Made by a program: the position numbers and the translations under genes. From NCBI GenBank assembly GCA_034190875.2, contig CM067343.1:15055901-15119900 (forward strand): DNA of 64,000 nt. Direction: 5' to 3'. The DNA is from Urechis unicinctus (taxonomy: Eukaryota; Annelida; Polychaeta; Xenopneusta; Urechidae). Of the stretch, positions 1-11,620 are shown in pieces (the stretch's first letter is position 1; the number at the start of each line of letters is the position of its first letter). A model generated the notes under the pieces. That model searched no databases. It saw only the letters and a list, made by a program, of their open reading frames with translations, and was not told the origin of the DNA.

Positions 1-1
1 T

Positions 2-262
2 GTTGGAGATGTGATTACAGCGGGAGGTGAGGCAGTTGAGGCAAACACGACAGCTGCAGGAAGCTCGTCATCTGTTGGAGATGTGATAACAGCGGGAGGT
101 GAGGCAGTTGAGGCAAACACGACAGCTGCAGAAAATTCGTCAGCTGTTGGAGTTGTGACAACAGTGGGAGGTGAGGCAGTTGAGACAAACACGACAGCTG
201 CAGGAAGCTCGTCATCTGTGGGAGATGTGACAACAGCGGGAGATGTCGTGACTGAAATATAA
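2..262 (+). CDS. 3' end of a tandem-repeat Ala/Thr/Gly/Ser/Val-rich protein (5' part lies outside the window)
   Basis: The frame is open from the left edge (first full codon at 2) to TAA at 260-262, so only the last 86 codons are visible and the true start is upstream. The DNA repeats every 72 bp (units begin at 2, 74, 146 and 218, the last partial), which gives 24-residue repeats of the form VGDVITAGGEAVEANTTAAG followed by SSSS or ENSSA. Each full repeat has one N-T-T sequon. No membrane segment or known domain is visible. The composition suggests a secreted, mucin-like or structural protein, but that is inference. Because the period is a multiple of three, a non-coding minisatellite could also stay open; the clean residue periodicity and the diverging final repeat before the stop favour real coding. 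Whether this is a complete final exon cannot be told. Confidence 0.5.
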   Translation, partial: VGDVITAGGEAVEANTTAAGSSSSVGDVITAGGEAVEANTTAAENSSAVGVVTTVGGEAVETNTTAAGSSSSVGDVTTAGDVVTEI

Positions 263-2855
263 CATGCTGCAGCTATTCGTTATATTACAGCTGAACGACA
301 ACACTACACATATACGAGAAGCTGCTTAGGATGCGGAAACCTCCGGGTATACGCTGCTGCATGACCGATTAATTCTGGTATGGATGCTACCTGTCGATCA
401 TTCGCTCTTCTCTGCGTATTCCCGGACAAAAACTAATAGTGCGCTCGGACTTTTGAGTTACAAGTATTTCTGCACCTACCTGAATATTCTTTCGCAGCAA
501 TGCTCGTATCGCAGTAATCAGACGATATGCTCGAGAAATCTGGAACATGGGTAATGAATTACGTCCGCGCTTGGCATAGACATAGGCTTCATCGCAAATA
601 AACTATCTATGTTAATTAAGACATGCGGTTTACTATCGAATTGCCGATAGAACGCCCACCAAGCTCATATTAGACTTACCCATGCCATTTTTACTTCTCT
701 TCGGTGAACGCTGCCGCTACAATGAATGGGTTGTGTGTGTGTTACATTCAATAATGATAATATAATGTATTCATATAGATGTCCTTTCAAACTAACGGCT
801 AATTAGTAAGTTTATATCGTCTTGGCGTGATTTGACATAAAGTTACTTAAATTCAAATAATGAGATATTACTACCGTGAACTTGCGCCATTTGCTGCCAT
901 CCTGGCAAACGCTACTGGCTATTAGTTCGTCCCTGGTTTAATAGAGGACGATGCATGTAAAAACATCCTCATCCGCGTCCCGGAGTTGGTAACTTTCACC
1001 ACACAATTGTATTTGTCGTCCCTTGCAATAGCTACGTTGTGGCCTATTCTTCCGGTAGTGAGAGTGGCATCGATGCTGGTAGACAATACTAATGTAGGAG
1101 GCACGCGACTTAATGCTGCTTCCAAATATTGAAACCAACTGATTCTTAATAGTTTGATTGAATTGAAAAGTTATCGTAACAAACATAACGACTGTTCCTG
1201 CTTGTTTTTCTCGAAAGATTCCGATAGATGAGTAATGTGCTGTCCACAACATTCCAACAGGAAGGAACCCTCTTTGAACCGCTCCGTAGCGACCACACCA
1301 TATTCTAAGATATGTCATGCCCAACGTCAAATATTAATTCATTGTAAAGATGTCGCTAATCTACTAGCATAAGAGACACTCCTTTTTTGCTTCTCAAATT
1401 AAACCCCCAAATACATGCAGACGTACCTAAGCGCTCGTATGTGTATTTTAATATGAATCCGTCCGGATCCAAGCCCAGCTGGGACCACCATAATGCCTTT
1501 TCCCGGGCGCTACATTCTTTTTTGCGTTTCTGAATTCATGCCACATATAGCACACTTAAGTACATGTTATACACAAAGTTGATTACACGATTTTTCAGAT
1601 AAAGGTATTCATATAAGTCACGAAAGCCATCATTACCTGAGGTTTCTGTGTTCCTTCTGCAACTGATGCCCTTAGCTTTATACAAATCCAAATAAGTAAT
1701 GCATATAACACTATATCAAATACTGCAGTGAATCTCGCCTAACACCTAATCAATAAACCAAACAATTTAATCAATCAATACAATTAACTATTACAACAAG
1801 AGAAACCAATCTAGCTATATCGATTCAATGACAATTGACAAGGAGTTACGACCTTGACCTCATTCTTCATTGAAGGGAAATTGTATGGCCGACAAGTCCC
1901 ATAAGACCTACTCCCCAACCCACCTCCATCCCCCACAAACGCCCATACGCGCTAACACGCACGCGCATAAATTATCTGAGACAACTTTCTGGATTGTGGT
2001 TGACCTTTGCCTCAGTCGTTTGATAATAAACTTAATTACATGACTGACTAGTCACATAGCTGTGTCGCACCGTGCAACGTGGTCTGTTAGTTAACCGAAT
2101 AGCCTGTCGGTCATCTATAATGTCGTATAGTTAATAAAATATTTTAAGTTAGATGTCATGTTTATTTTGTTTACATGATTTTGGTAAATACAGCTTTGGT
2201 GGCAAGGATGTCTTATTTTAGTTATTGTAATTGGTGAGCTGGAACGCTATTCATCTCAACATGTTATTTGGTTTATCAAGAGGCGTGCAAACTAAGCTAC
2301 AATTCACCAAAGAGAACAAAAGCGTTGCAATAAATCGATGTAGGGCATTTATAGTCTACATCAATGTCACTTTTCCTAACTTTTATCGTTAATGGCCGCT
2401 GAAATTTATCATGTGGTCCGAGAAAATCGTAACATAAAATTTGATATATCAAAAAGCACAAACATATTCGGATAATTGATTCATATTACCATTCGCTTCC
2501 CGTACGACAGAGCCATCTCGTGACGATATCCGTTAAAACTCCGAATGTGAATGATGATTGAGCAGATTATAGCCAAGAATAGCGAGAGCTATCTGATGGA
2601 GCTATGGATTCCGATCGCAAGACGATTGCTGCACCAAGAAATGCAAACAGTGGAATAGCTACAACGGGTACTGGCCGTTCGGTGTTACCTGTCGGTACAC
2701 CCGCGCTAGACTTCCAGTCGGGATACCTCTGATCCAACAGGGCAGCTAGGGAAATGATGAGGCTGAAGTATAAAAAGGAACAAAGAGAATTGCTTTGGTG
2801 ATTAGCTAACCTCTGCGCCTGTCATTCAAATTCATTCAATCGGAACAAATAGAAT
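263..2855. other. No recognisable gene; unique-looking non-coding DNA
   Basis: No conserved protein, RNA gene or repeat block was recognised here. Two overlapping minus-strand frames are open between about 922 and 1,330. The one ending near 922 has an ordinary-looking amino-acid mix (for example GRIGHNVAIARDDKYNC) and could be an exon, but no family was recognised and there is no splice or start evidence. Confidence 0.4.
597..602 (+). promoter_or_regulatory. Possible polyadenylation signal AATAAA
   Basis: A canonical AATAAA lies about 335 nt downstream of the stop of the repeat-protein CDS. The hexamer is common by chance in AT-rich DNA, so this is only a candidate. Confidence 0.2.
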
Positions 2856-2859
2856 GAAG

Positions 2860-4570
2860 GCGTCACCAATGTCAGGCTGTTACAAGTTGACCATCCCTAA
2901 CCTGGCTAGCCCGTCGCTCCCTCACCAGAGAAGCATCTCCCTTTCATCTTCCCCTTCATGAATCTGCGCGCTCCACACAAAGAATGCCTTAGTTACTGTA
3001 TTCCGTCTCAACATGATATCGCGCCTCGTCTTGCGGTGGGGTTGCGAAGTAATTCGCGAGATTACATGACGAGTACCAAGAGACCTGATTTGCTTTTACA
3101 GTAGACGAACATGTCAAATAATTGACCTGGACCGATCATAACAAACTTTGCATCGCATAATATATAATAATAGCAACAACAATAATGCCGTCTTTGAGTT
3201 GGAGATAAGCGGGGACTCAAATCCATGTCTTATATACCCGTTTCCAGGATGTGCGGTTTTCATAACGAGTAGCCAAGACAATATAGCTCAGAATGGATAT
3301 GCCAACGGTGCCTTGGGATACGCAAAAGTATCACAGATACTATGTTATCCAAGGATATGTTGGATAAGATTTGTATATAAATGTCTTCAGAAGGATTATA
3401 GCTTAGGTTCTTGGTAACTACTACTGTAGCTGCAGCTTTGCCACGTAAGTAACGGCCAATAAAGTTGAAATTAAGAGATTCCGTTCCCCGCCAATGCGTC
3501 CTTGGCTAACATGCACATGAACACACATACTCAAAGACACACACACACGCCCAATGTCAGGTATGAAGATTGTTTGCGAGTATTGGTATATGACTCGTCT
3601 TCACTACTATCGGCCAATAACCCAACTTAACCACTTGTGAATATGGGTCAATAACTCGTTATCACTGATTGCGAGTGTCAGTCTCTAACTACCATTCACT
3701 GCTTGTGCGTATAGGTTTATAAATCCAGTTCACTGCTTGTGGGTATCAGTCTATAACTACCCGTAGCTGCATACGAGTATCGGTCCATAACACCCCATCA
3801 CAGGCTCGGTATCGTGTTATGCCTGCCTTTCTATGGTATAATTTCAATTCACTTGTTGTGAGTATCAGTGAATAACTCCCCTGTTCTTCTTGTGAGTTTC
3901 GGTTTATAACTGTTCTTCACTGCTTGTGAGTCTATAATTCCTCATCAATGCTTGCGGGTATTGGTCTATAACTCAAAGCTTCTGGGTATCGGTCCATGAA
4001 TTCCCTTCACTGCCTGTGAGTATCGGTCTATAACATCAACTCGCTACTTGCGGCTATTGATCTATAACTCCTCTTCACTATTTCACTCTGTGTCGGTGTA
4101 TAGCTCCCTATCACCGCTTGTGAGTATCGGTCTATAACTCCCCTTAAAATCTCGTGAGTATCCGTCAATAACTCTGTAATTCTCCCTCACTTCTTGTGAG
4201 TATCGGTCAATAATTCCCCATCTCTGGCACTGTATCGTGTTATACCTGCCTTTTCCTGGTTTTGTATCTCTAGCTATACCCTACGCATCTTCGTTTATAA
4301 CTTTGTCAATACCGCCATCAACACTGTGCTCGAACTTAAGTTTTTAACTTTCTCCTGGTCGCTTTGTTGTAATCTCAGCATGTCTCTTCTGAGCTGATTT
4401 TGTATACACTGGTGATCTATAAGAGCTTCTAAAAGGTTCGAAAGAGACACGTTTCATTGCATTATAAATAATTCAGATACGAACTTGTTTGAAGTCACAT
4501 GCGCCGGTCATGCATCCTGTAAACTACCACAGACACCTTAACAACCTTTATACATTTCTGGCACCGAAGC
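2860..4570 (+). repeat. Diverged dispersed repeat, copy 1 of a ~1.6 kb family
   Basis: This stretch matches 6,030-7,600 in the same orientation and block order. Shared landmarks are the CACCAGAGAAGCATCT segment (2,921 / 6,065), the TTGACCTGGACCGA segment (3,122 / 6,160), the CACACATAC tract (3,520 / 6,810), an internal ~34-bp minisatellite and the tail around CACCTTAACAAC (4,530 / 7,560). Divergence is high, with many small indels, so the copies are old. No open frame is conserved between them and no terminal repeats or target duplications were seen. Confidence 0.65.
3560..4250 (+). repeat. Degenerate ~34-bp minisatellite
   Basis: About 20 imperfect tandem units are related to CACTGCTTGTGAGTATCGG followed by TCTATAACTCCCCTT. 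Individual units differ by substitutions and short indels. The same minisatellite occurs at the equivalent place in the second copy of the host repeat. Confidence 0.8.
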
Positions 4571-4586
4571 AACCTTCACACGTCAT

Positions 4587-4631
<45 letters not shown>

Positions 4632-4683
4632 CGGCGATGATGATGATGATGAAGAGGAGGAGGAGGAGGCGGAGGAGGAGTAA
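4587..4683 (+). repeat. GAT/GAG trinucleotide microsatellite
   Basis: A run of GAT units, interrupted once by ACGGC, passes into GAG/GCG units. It keeps a short frame open (poly-Asp then poly-Glu on plus, poly-Ser on minus), but there is no support for a gene. Confidence 0.9.
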
Positions 4684-5360
4684 TAGGAAGTGCCACCTGG
4701 GTAGTCGGCCAGTTGATTATGTAACCCTGAGATCCAAGAGGCGCACATAGAGCAGCTGGGTGAGGCTTCTATGAACCAAACATCTCACTGTTTGGTGACC
4801 TGGAGTTCAAAGCGTGTTATACAGCCTTATCGCGATGGCACCTACACGCGATAATCAAGCACGACGCTGTCTCCTAATAATGATAATTAGCGTGAACCTA
4901 CGTTATGTAAGGTATCTGCCTGGGACCTGTAAATATGACAAGTAGTCCCTTAATCCCCCATTTGGCCTCAGCTGCCTGTCATGATGGTTTCAACTATAGG
5001 AGATCTCGGAGATTTATCTTTTTTCGACGCTATGCTTCGATAATTTGTAGTGTGAGACTTGCAGAACCTTCCCAACCACGGCAATCAGAGCTCCGCCGAC
5101 TTCGCCGTTGTTTAATGTTAGCAACACTGTAGCGCAGTAGACACAGCTCGGCAGGTGTTACAATTTCGCGCCTCAGCATTATTCCGGGGAGATGGGATAA
5201 TGCCGTGACTTCCGGATGAGCGCCACGCAACCAGATTAGCGGCTGGCAAGCAAATGACTCTTGAGAAAACCTTCGATTACGAACCTCCGTAGTGTTACCA
5301 TTCTAGAGCAGCGGTGCTCTGTGAGGGACCATCTCAAGTGAAGTTGTTTCTCGGTGATAT
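4684..5360. other. No feature recognised
   Basis: No coding, RNA or repeat signal was identified. A 6-bp stem (AGAGCA / TGCTCT) sits at 5,306-5,321, just before the foldback element. Confidence 0.4.
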
Positions 5361-5370
5361 AACGACACGG

Positions 5371-5552
5371 TTGCAGTTATCGCATGGCAAAGTGTGCGTT
5401 TGAGGCGATATGGGAAAAAGACCGAACTTTTTCTCGAGCTCTGATTGGCTGAGAGTCGGGTGCCATGCGATAAGTATGTTATCGCATGGTCACGTGGGTG
5501 ATATGGGGAAAAAGACTCTTTCCCCATATCACCCACGTGACCATGCGATAAC
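5371..5552. repeat. Foldback element with alternating TTATCGCATGG motifs
   Basis: Positions 5,478-5,511 and 5,519-5,552 are perfect inverted 34-bp arms around a 7-nt loop, and each arm contains the palindrome CACGTG. The 11-mer TTATCGCATGG occurs four times in alternating orientation: plus near 5,371, minus near 5,463, plus near 5,479, minus near 5,541. The 5,463-5,489 pair is itself a palindrome with a 5-nt centre. The stretch at 5,371-5,416 is a diverged direct copy of 5,479-5,516. This looks like a miniature foldback transposon or a site of hairpin-mediated rearrangement. No target duplication was found. Confidence 0.7.
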
Positions 5553-5637
5553 TAACACTTGCTATCCACCGCTATGACTATGCGTTGACGCTCCAATACA
5601 GGCCCATGTAGTGAGGCAAATGTTTAGCAGACAGAAG

Positions 5638-5686
5638 TGCGAGCGAGGAAGGCGAACGAGCGAGGGAGGCGAACGAGGGAGGAAGG
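5638..5686 (+). repeat. Short G-rich imperfect tandem repeat
   Basis: Repeated GCGAGCGAGGAAG / GCGAACGAGGGAGG units, purine-rich, about 49 bp. Confidence 0.6.
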
Positions 5687-5689
5687 GGC

Positions 5690-6029
5690 TAATTAATAAC
5701 TATTAAAGACTCAATAGCACGATATTTATGCATCCTCGGTGGGTTGCATTCCGTCTCTCTGTCACATTAGTTCTATCAGCATTGTGGTCAGTATAAATTG
5801 AGAACCACACATTGATACAAGCAAATTAATAGAAATAGGTTATAACGTGAAATCCATTCTAAGGACAGTGAAAGCTGAATTTCTTGGCTGGTGTAAGAAA
5901 TATCTGATGATCTAGCAAAAGAGCAAGAACTTACCGTATTAACAACTTTTTCAACAGATCAACGAACATGACCAATTACATCAATATAGCCCATCGCGTC
6001 AGTGGATGGGCAGTGTAACCATATGAATA
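5690..6029. other. No feature recognised
   Basis: AT-rich DNA without a recognisable gene or repeat. Confidence 0.4.
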
Positions 6030-7600
6030 GCTTTGGTGGGTGGCCAGCTAGCCCAGCGCTACTACACCAGAGAAGCATCTTCCTTTCATCGACTCCTCCG
6101 CCCCCCCCCCCCCGTATCCGACCTTACTTTCTTTTCCATTAGACTAACATTTCAAATGATTGACTTGGACCGACCATAACTAATTATGCATGGGAAGTTA
6201 TGGGTTCCAGTTTAGGCATCTTGAGGCTGGTCTCGTGAAGTATACCGGACAGTGGACAAAGAACATATGTGTCTCTATGGGGGGATGTAGTAACATGTGA
6301 AGGGGGCGGGGCGGGGTAATGTTATCTTAATTTAACCCGATTTCATGATAATTAAACACCATTAACACGACCCGCATTTTGGAGAAACCCTTTAGGCTTG
6401 CAATAGTAAGCTGAGGTTGATATCAGCCATACAACAAAACTCAAAGGGACTTACTCAAATAAAAACAAATACGGTAGGGTGGCTCGGAATGCTAGTCATA
6501 CGATATCTTCCGGATTGAGGCGATATAACTGAGAATGGACGTACCGACAGTGTCATGCCGACAGTAACACAGCTGCTATGTTATTCAATAATATGTTAGA
6601 TAGGATCTGCGCAACCATCTTAAATGTGATATCCAATGTATATAACTGTCGTCAGAAGAATTATAGCTTTCGTTAGTGGGAACTATTACTGCAGCTTTCG
6701 TTGGTGGGAACTATTACTGCAGCAGCAGCTTTGTCACCAATGTTACAGCGTAATGAAGTTGCAATTAACATATTCTCCCCGCAAACACGCCCTTAACTAG
6801 CATACACATAAACACACATACCCAAATACAAACACCGACGCCCAATATGTGGTATGTAGACTGCTTGTGAGTATCCAGAATAATGGTCAATAACTCCACA
6901 TCACTTCTTGTGAGTATCGGTATATATCTCGCCATTACAGCTTTTGTGTATCAGTCTAAAACCCCCACCTCAGCCTGTGTATATCAGTTATTAGATCAAG
7001 TTCACTGCTTGTTGGTATCAGGCTATAACTCCTACATTGCAGGCGAGTGTCGCTCCGTAACCAATCACCGCTTATGGGAGTCAGTCTGTAACTACCATTC
7101 ACTGCTAACTACCAATGACTGCTTGTGAGTGTCGGTCTCAGACTACCATTCACTGCATGCGACAATCGCTCTTTAACTCCCCTTCACTGCTTGTTAGTGT
7201 CTGTCTATAACTACCGTTCACCGCATGCGAGTATCGGTCAGTAACTCTCCTTCACTGCATGTGAGAGTCGGTCTCACACTACCATCCACAGCATGCGAGT
7301 ATGGGTTTATTACTCCCTATCACTTTGAGTCTCCAATCCCCCTTCTTGGCTGTTGAGGATCGGTCTATAATTCCCCATCACTGCCTGTGTATCGTGTTAA
7401 ACCTGCCTTGCCCTGGCTTTGCATCTATAAGAGCTTCTACAAAGTTCGTTCCGCTGAATTCCACTGAATTACGAATATTTCAGATGCGAAATAGTTCGTC
7501 ACATGCACATATGAACTCACGGCAGCCCTGATTGTCCTGTATCCTGTAGATCTCCGCAGTCACCTTAACAACGATTATACATATCTAGATTTACAGGCTT
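6030..7600 (+). repeat. Diverged dispersed repeat, copy 2 of the ~1.6 kb family
   Basis: Same landmark order as 2,860-4,570. It has a C13 run at 6,101-6,113, and a small local duplication at about 6,666-6,720 (two copies of a segment ending GGGAACTATTACTGCAG). No conserved open frame. Confidence 0.65.
6855..7410 (+). repeat. Degenerate ~34-bp minisatellite, second array
   Basis: Same unit as at 3,560-4,250 (CACTGCTTGTGAGTATCGG core followed by TCTATAACT), more strongly diverged. Short frames inside it are products of the repeat. Confidence 0.75.
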
Positions 7601-8095
7601 TTCTGTCACTTACACCTTGGTAATTTCGATGCATCACTGACATAAGCATCTTATCCTACATCGCAAACATCACTGTCATCAAGGCCACATCTCCCCCGGC
7701 ACTGGCATCCAGGCTACATCTCCAACATCACTGTGGCCTAGACTACATTAATACCATCATTGCCATGTAGGCAAATAACTAAGATACCAAGAAGGGAAGT
7801 GGGGAACTTTTGCGACTCCAGCACGATCGTGCGGCCTAGGTTAATTCGCATCGTTTTGGCTTACCACCGTTTGTCACCAATTGAATCAACGGAACGTAAT
7901 CGGGCCCGGGTACTATCTGTACCGTATGGAATTGCATCACTTATAAAGGAACGAGGCATGATTTATCCTGTTGTTTTCTCTCCTAAGGACACTCATTAAC
8001 TTCTTTAATAAAGTCTCTATCTCCATTAATACTGACAGCATGGCAAACTCTAACGTTTGGACATTCTCGCAAAACTCATTAAAATCTGAATCATT
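7600..8095. other. Low-complexity CATCACTG-type repeats, then no feature
   Basis: Around 7,625-7,750 there are loosely repeated segments related to ACATCTCCAACATCACTG. The rest shows no recognisable gene. The open frame at 7,760-7,999 has no family resemblance. Confidence 0.4.
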
Positions 8096-8099
8096 ATGA

Positions 8100-8140
8100 C
8101 GATAATGGTGGGGGTGGTGATGGTGGTGGTGGTGGTGAGG
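8100..8140 (+). repeat. GGT trinucleotide microsatellite
   Basis: An imperfect GGT run that encodes poly-His on the minus strand as a by-product. Confidence 0.85.
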
Positions 8141-8261
8141 AATGTAAGGAATGTGAGGATGAAAGGAATGATCATTGCCATCTTCATTGTCACCATCGTC
8201 GTATTTTTGTTCTATTAAATACATACTACTGTGCATTAATCGAAAGTCAAAACGGATAAGA

Positions 8262-8320
8262 GGATATCTCGGCTAGCATAATATTATTTGTCGTGGTTTC
8301 GAACCCCAGATCCCTATAAA
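8262..8320 (+). repeat. Possible tRNA-derived SINE relic
   Basis: The segment GTGGTTTCGAACCCCAGATC resembles the T-arm / B-box region of a tRNA gene, with CTCGGCTAGC about 25 nt upstream. No full cloverleaf or A box is present, so this is at best a decayed SINE head. Confidence 0.2.
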
Positions 8321-8557
8321 TTTTCGACATCATTTAAATTGTTTTTTTAATTTAGCTCGGGAGAGAAGTATAAAGAATATGCTTAAATATGTTTTTTAAG
8401 CCAAGCGCTAGGCAGCCAATTTATAGCAGTAACACGGATAGCCAGGCAGGCCATTCGGATCACGTATCGGCTATCCATACACAGTACTAACACCTATCCG
8501 ATATTTACAAACAACGCTGCGTTGTCATTGTTCTGAAGGAGATATATCGAGCGACCC

Positions 8558-8992
8558 ATGGCGTTTGACATAGCCACACCTGCCCCGACTGCACATTCCA
8601 ATCTAAATCAACTCATGATATCAGTTGAATTGGTAAGCATGTACAGTATCCCTCCCCTCCCACGGCTCCAGAAAAGTAACCTGAATCGCCTAGATTATTC
8701 AGAGCCGCGCGGAAACGAGGTCAGAACGCGCAGAGCGGTTGCCATGCAGCGGTCAAGGGACCGAAGACAAATGACCGGTACTGGTGAGGTAACTCATATT
8801 GTAATGATTGGAATGTCGTTGATAATATTAAACAAAAAAGCTAAACAAATGTCATTTGACACTGGAATAGTACTTACATTTTTCAGTTTTTTAATTGACT
8901 ATTTTTGGCATGGAAGCACACTATGTAATTCCGTTCACTTGACCTTGATTACAAAACGTAGTAACCCCTCCGCCGAGAGGCGCGCAAACTAG
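8558..8992 (+). CDS. Uncharacterised 144-codon open frame, possible exon
   Basis: This is the longest ATG-initiated frame in the left, non-array part of the window. The start lies in a reasonable context (CCCATGG). The first ~75 residues are polar and basic (RGNEVRTRRAVAMQRSRDRR); the second half has a hydrophobic stretch (GIVLTFFSFLIDYF) that could be a membrane segment. No family was recognised, and codon use looks like the surrounding non-coding DNA. Length alone does not exclude chance in 64 kb. A GTGAGGTAAC near 8,782 could be a splice donor that would cut the frame short. Confidence 0.25.
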   Translation: MAFDIATPAPTAHSNLNQLMISVELVSMYSIPPLPRLQKSNLNRLDYSEPRGNEVRTRRAVAMQRSRDRRQMTGTGEVTHIVMIGMSLIILNKKAKQMSFDTGIVLTFFSFLIDYFWHGSTLCNSVHLTLITKRSNPSAERRAN

Positions 8993-9535
8993 TGGGAGCC
9001 TGAAAGAGCGAAAAATGGTCAAAATATATATACTGAAACTCCCGATCACTACATATAAAGATAATTCACGCCTTTGCATGATGGTCAATTTTTAAGAATG
9101 ACACTTGCAGGCTTTACTGAGTATTTCGTAAACATATACCCCGTATATTTGTTATAATTCACAAAACACTGACTGTCGCCCAACCGTCGCGTTGACAACA
9201 ATTTGGATATATATTTGAAAGCATCAAAATTGCAATAAAACAAATGTCGCTGCTTATAGAATAACAAAACTGATCGCCAGACCTAAGTAGTACTCAAACT
9301 ACAGTTTGTCAAAATTTGGAGCGAATATAAACAGACACGGAATCGGCAGAAAGCGTTGAACTTTGGGAGACACCAGATATAAGGGTTGGGAGCCAATTGG
9401 CCCCCGACCCTTGTGAAATTGTCGCCCAACTGTCGCATTTGAGCAAAGCTTTGTGAGACGCCAGTAGGATAAAGATGAGAGGGTACGTGAACTATCCACA
9501 GTAGTTACAGAACAAGAAAACTAAGAGCATCAAGG
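8993..9535. other. No feature recognised
   Basis: AT-rich DNA. A ~25-bp motif around TTGTCGCCCAACTGTCGC occurs twice (about 9,172 and 9,419) with no clear larger structure. Confidence 0.35.
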
Positions 9536-9539
9536 ATTA

Positions 9540-11273
9540 ACAGGACATGAATATGTCATGGCGAGGCGAAGTGGGTCAGTACTAGCAGAGCCATTTGACC
9601 AGCCTGGACAAGACGTGGTCACCTCTAATAACATATATCGCCCGCTTATGATGACATCTCAGCATGTAAGAAGTACATCGGTTACATATCTTGATAAGCA
9701 TATTCATGATGGAACTTTATACGCTCTGTCTGTATGATATATCTCACAATTCATCTTCACTCCATTTACTCCGATGAGCAGTGACTCTGTCTCTACGTTT
9801 TACATATTAGGCGCACGAATTGTAGGCGTGTACCTGGCTCGCAATATTCTGGAGATTCTGTAGACGTATTACAATTTTCCTAGAATATATGGGGCGAAAT
9901 CAAGAGAGGCCAATGTTCCATGACCTTTTCCACGAATAACAATTTATTTTGGATGAGGCGTCACGGCACGAACAAGCCCGAGGACAAAAGGTATGAAGTA
10001 GACAGAGGGAGTGTAACGCTCCTTCAGTTGACTTTCAATTGAGGCCATTGCGTCGAAAGTGAATCTGGAGAAGATACTTGTAATATTTCAAGCTCCACAG
10101 CCCGTGCTGATAGGATAATATATGAAGAACATTTCCAGGGGATGAAGCTATTGATTCCAGGCAATCAACATCTTTAATCTGCTTCTGTGTATGACTACAG
10201 AAGCAGGAATCAGTCTTGTGAAGCGACGGCCATGGACATGACACGTGCTGAGCATTGTCCACAACGGCGATGAGCGGTTAATGTAGCTCTGACACATAAG
10301 GAAGCTGGGGTAGGTTTATCCCGCTTGTAGGTGTACTATTGGAAATTATTCGAGACCGAAGTATCCACCAGAATGGACCAGACCCAATCTTCCACAGCAG
10401 CCCGTTATAACGTTTTACGTCGGTCATAAGGCGAAGTTGATGGATATTTGTCCCACCAAAACAAAAAGGTTTACAATTAATCTGTTTGATAGGGACTGGC
10501 TAACATGGCCACCTACGTAATGTTTGCTGTTGCTAGAAAGACAACCACGTCTCATCAGTTATATACACTCCCCGTGCCTCATCTTAAGCTGGCCGACTGC
10601 TGTGATTCTTTCGGTGCGGTATTTTTTTTTGCCCAGAAAAACTGATAATAACATACTTAATTTACACCACCTATCCAAGGTGTGGGAACCAGAAAGGAGC
10701 AGAGCAGGACCAGTGTAGGTAAATGTCATCATTCTTACAACATTGAATGAGGAAGGGACCTATGTTTCCCGGAAATGCTCTGCAAATGTACACAACCGTG
10801 GAATCGCTTGCTATTTGATCTCGGATAGTAAGGACTGAAGACGTAGTAGCAATTAAAATATTTCTTCCTATCCAACAGTTGAAAGCACATATTCAAGATG
10901 ATCCCTTCGAAAGTAAAATGATCAAATAGCTAAATGTAAATATATGCGAATAGAGAGCGTGATTCGGCATGTATGATGCTGTTTTATGCCCGTTAAATGA
11001 CTTAAATGAGTCTATATCCCCTTCGGCACAACTTTATAAGGTAAGGCTATCCCAGCTAGCATCCACATCCACTGAATTAAATTCCCTTCCCCTTATCGCA
11101 CGCACAAAAGAATAAATTTCCATTTCTTTCCCAAGGTTTGGTTCCTCCTCAAAGAACAAGGATAAAAAAAGTTGTCCCTAACGACATTTTCTGGTCACAA
11201 AGGCAACTGCTTATTAAGTCAAGCATGACGATCAACAATTGGTAAGGTAGTGCGTTTATATGTATATATATAT

Positions 11274-11330
<57 letters not shown>

Positions 11331-11336
11331 TATATA

Positions 11337-11370
<34 letters not shown>

Positions 11371-11421
11371 TCTATAAATATATATATATATGTATATAAA
11401 TATAATATATATGTATATATT

Positions 11422-11454
<33 letters not shown>

Positions 11455-11569
11455 ATATCTATCTATATCTATATATTAGCTCTCTATATATGCCTATTAT
11501 ATAGATATATATATCTATATATATCTCTCTCTATCTATATATATCTCTCTCTCTATATATATATATATA

Positions 11570-11620
<51 letters not shown>

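Noticed and set aside
4489-4683. Poly-Asp/Glu protein
   Set aside because: The acidic tail is a GAT/GAG microsatellite and the upstream part is the tail of a dispersed repeat.
3560-7410. A CRISPR array
   Set aside because: The 34-bp units are contiguous and imperfect with no unique spacers, and the DNA is eukaryotic.
7937-8236. His-rich protein on the minus strand
   Set aside because: The His run is a GGT microsatellite; nothing else in the frame supports a gene.
8262-8320. A functional tRNA gene
   Set aside because: Only a B-box-like segment is present; there is no A box, anticodon arm or acceptor pairing.
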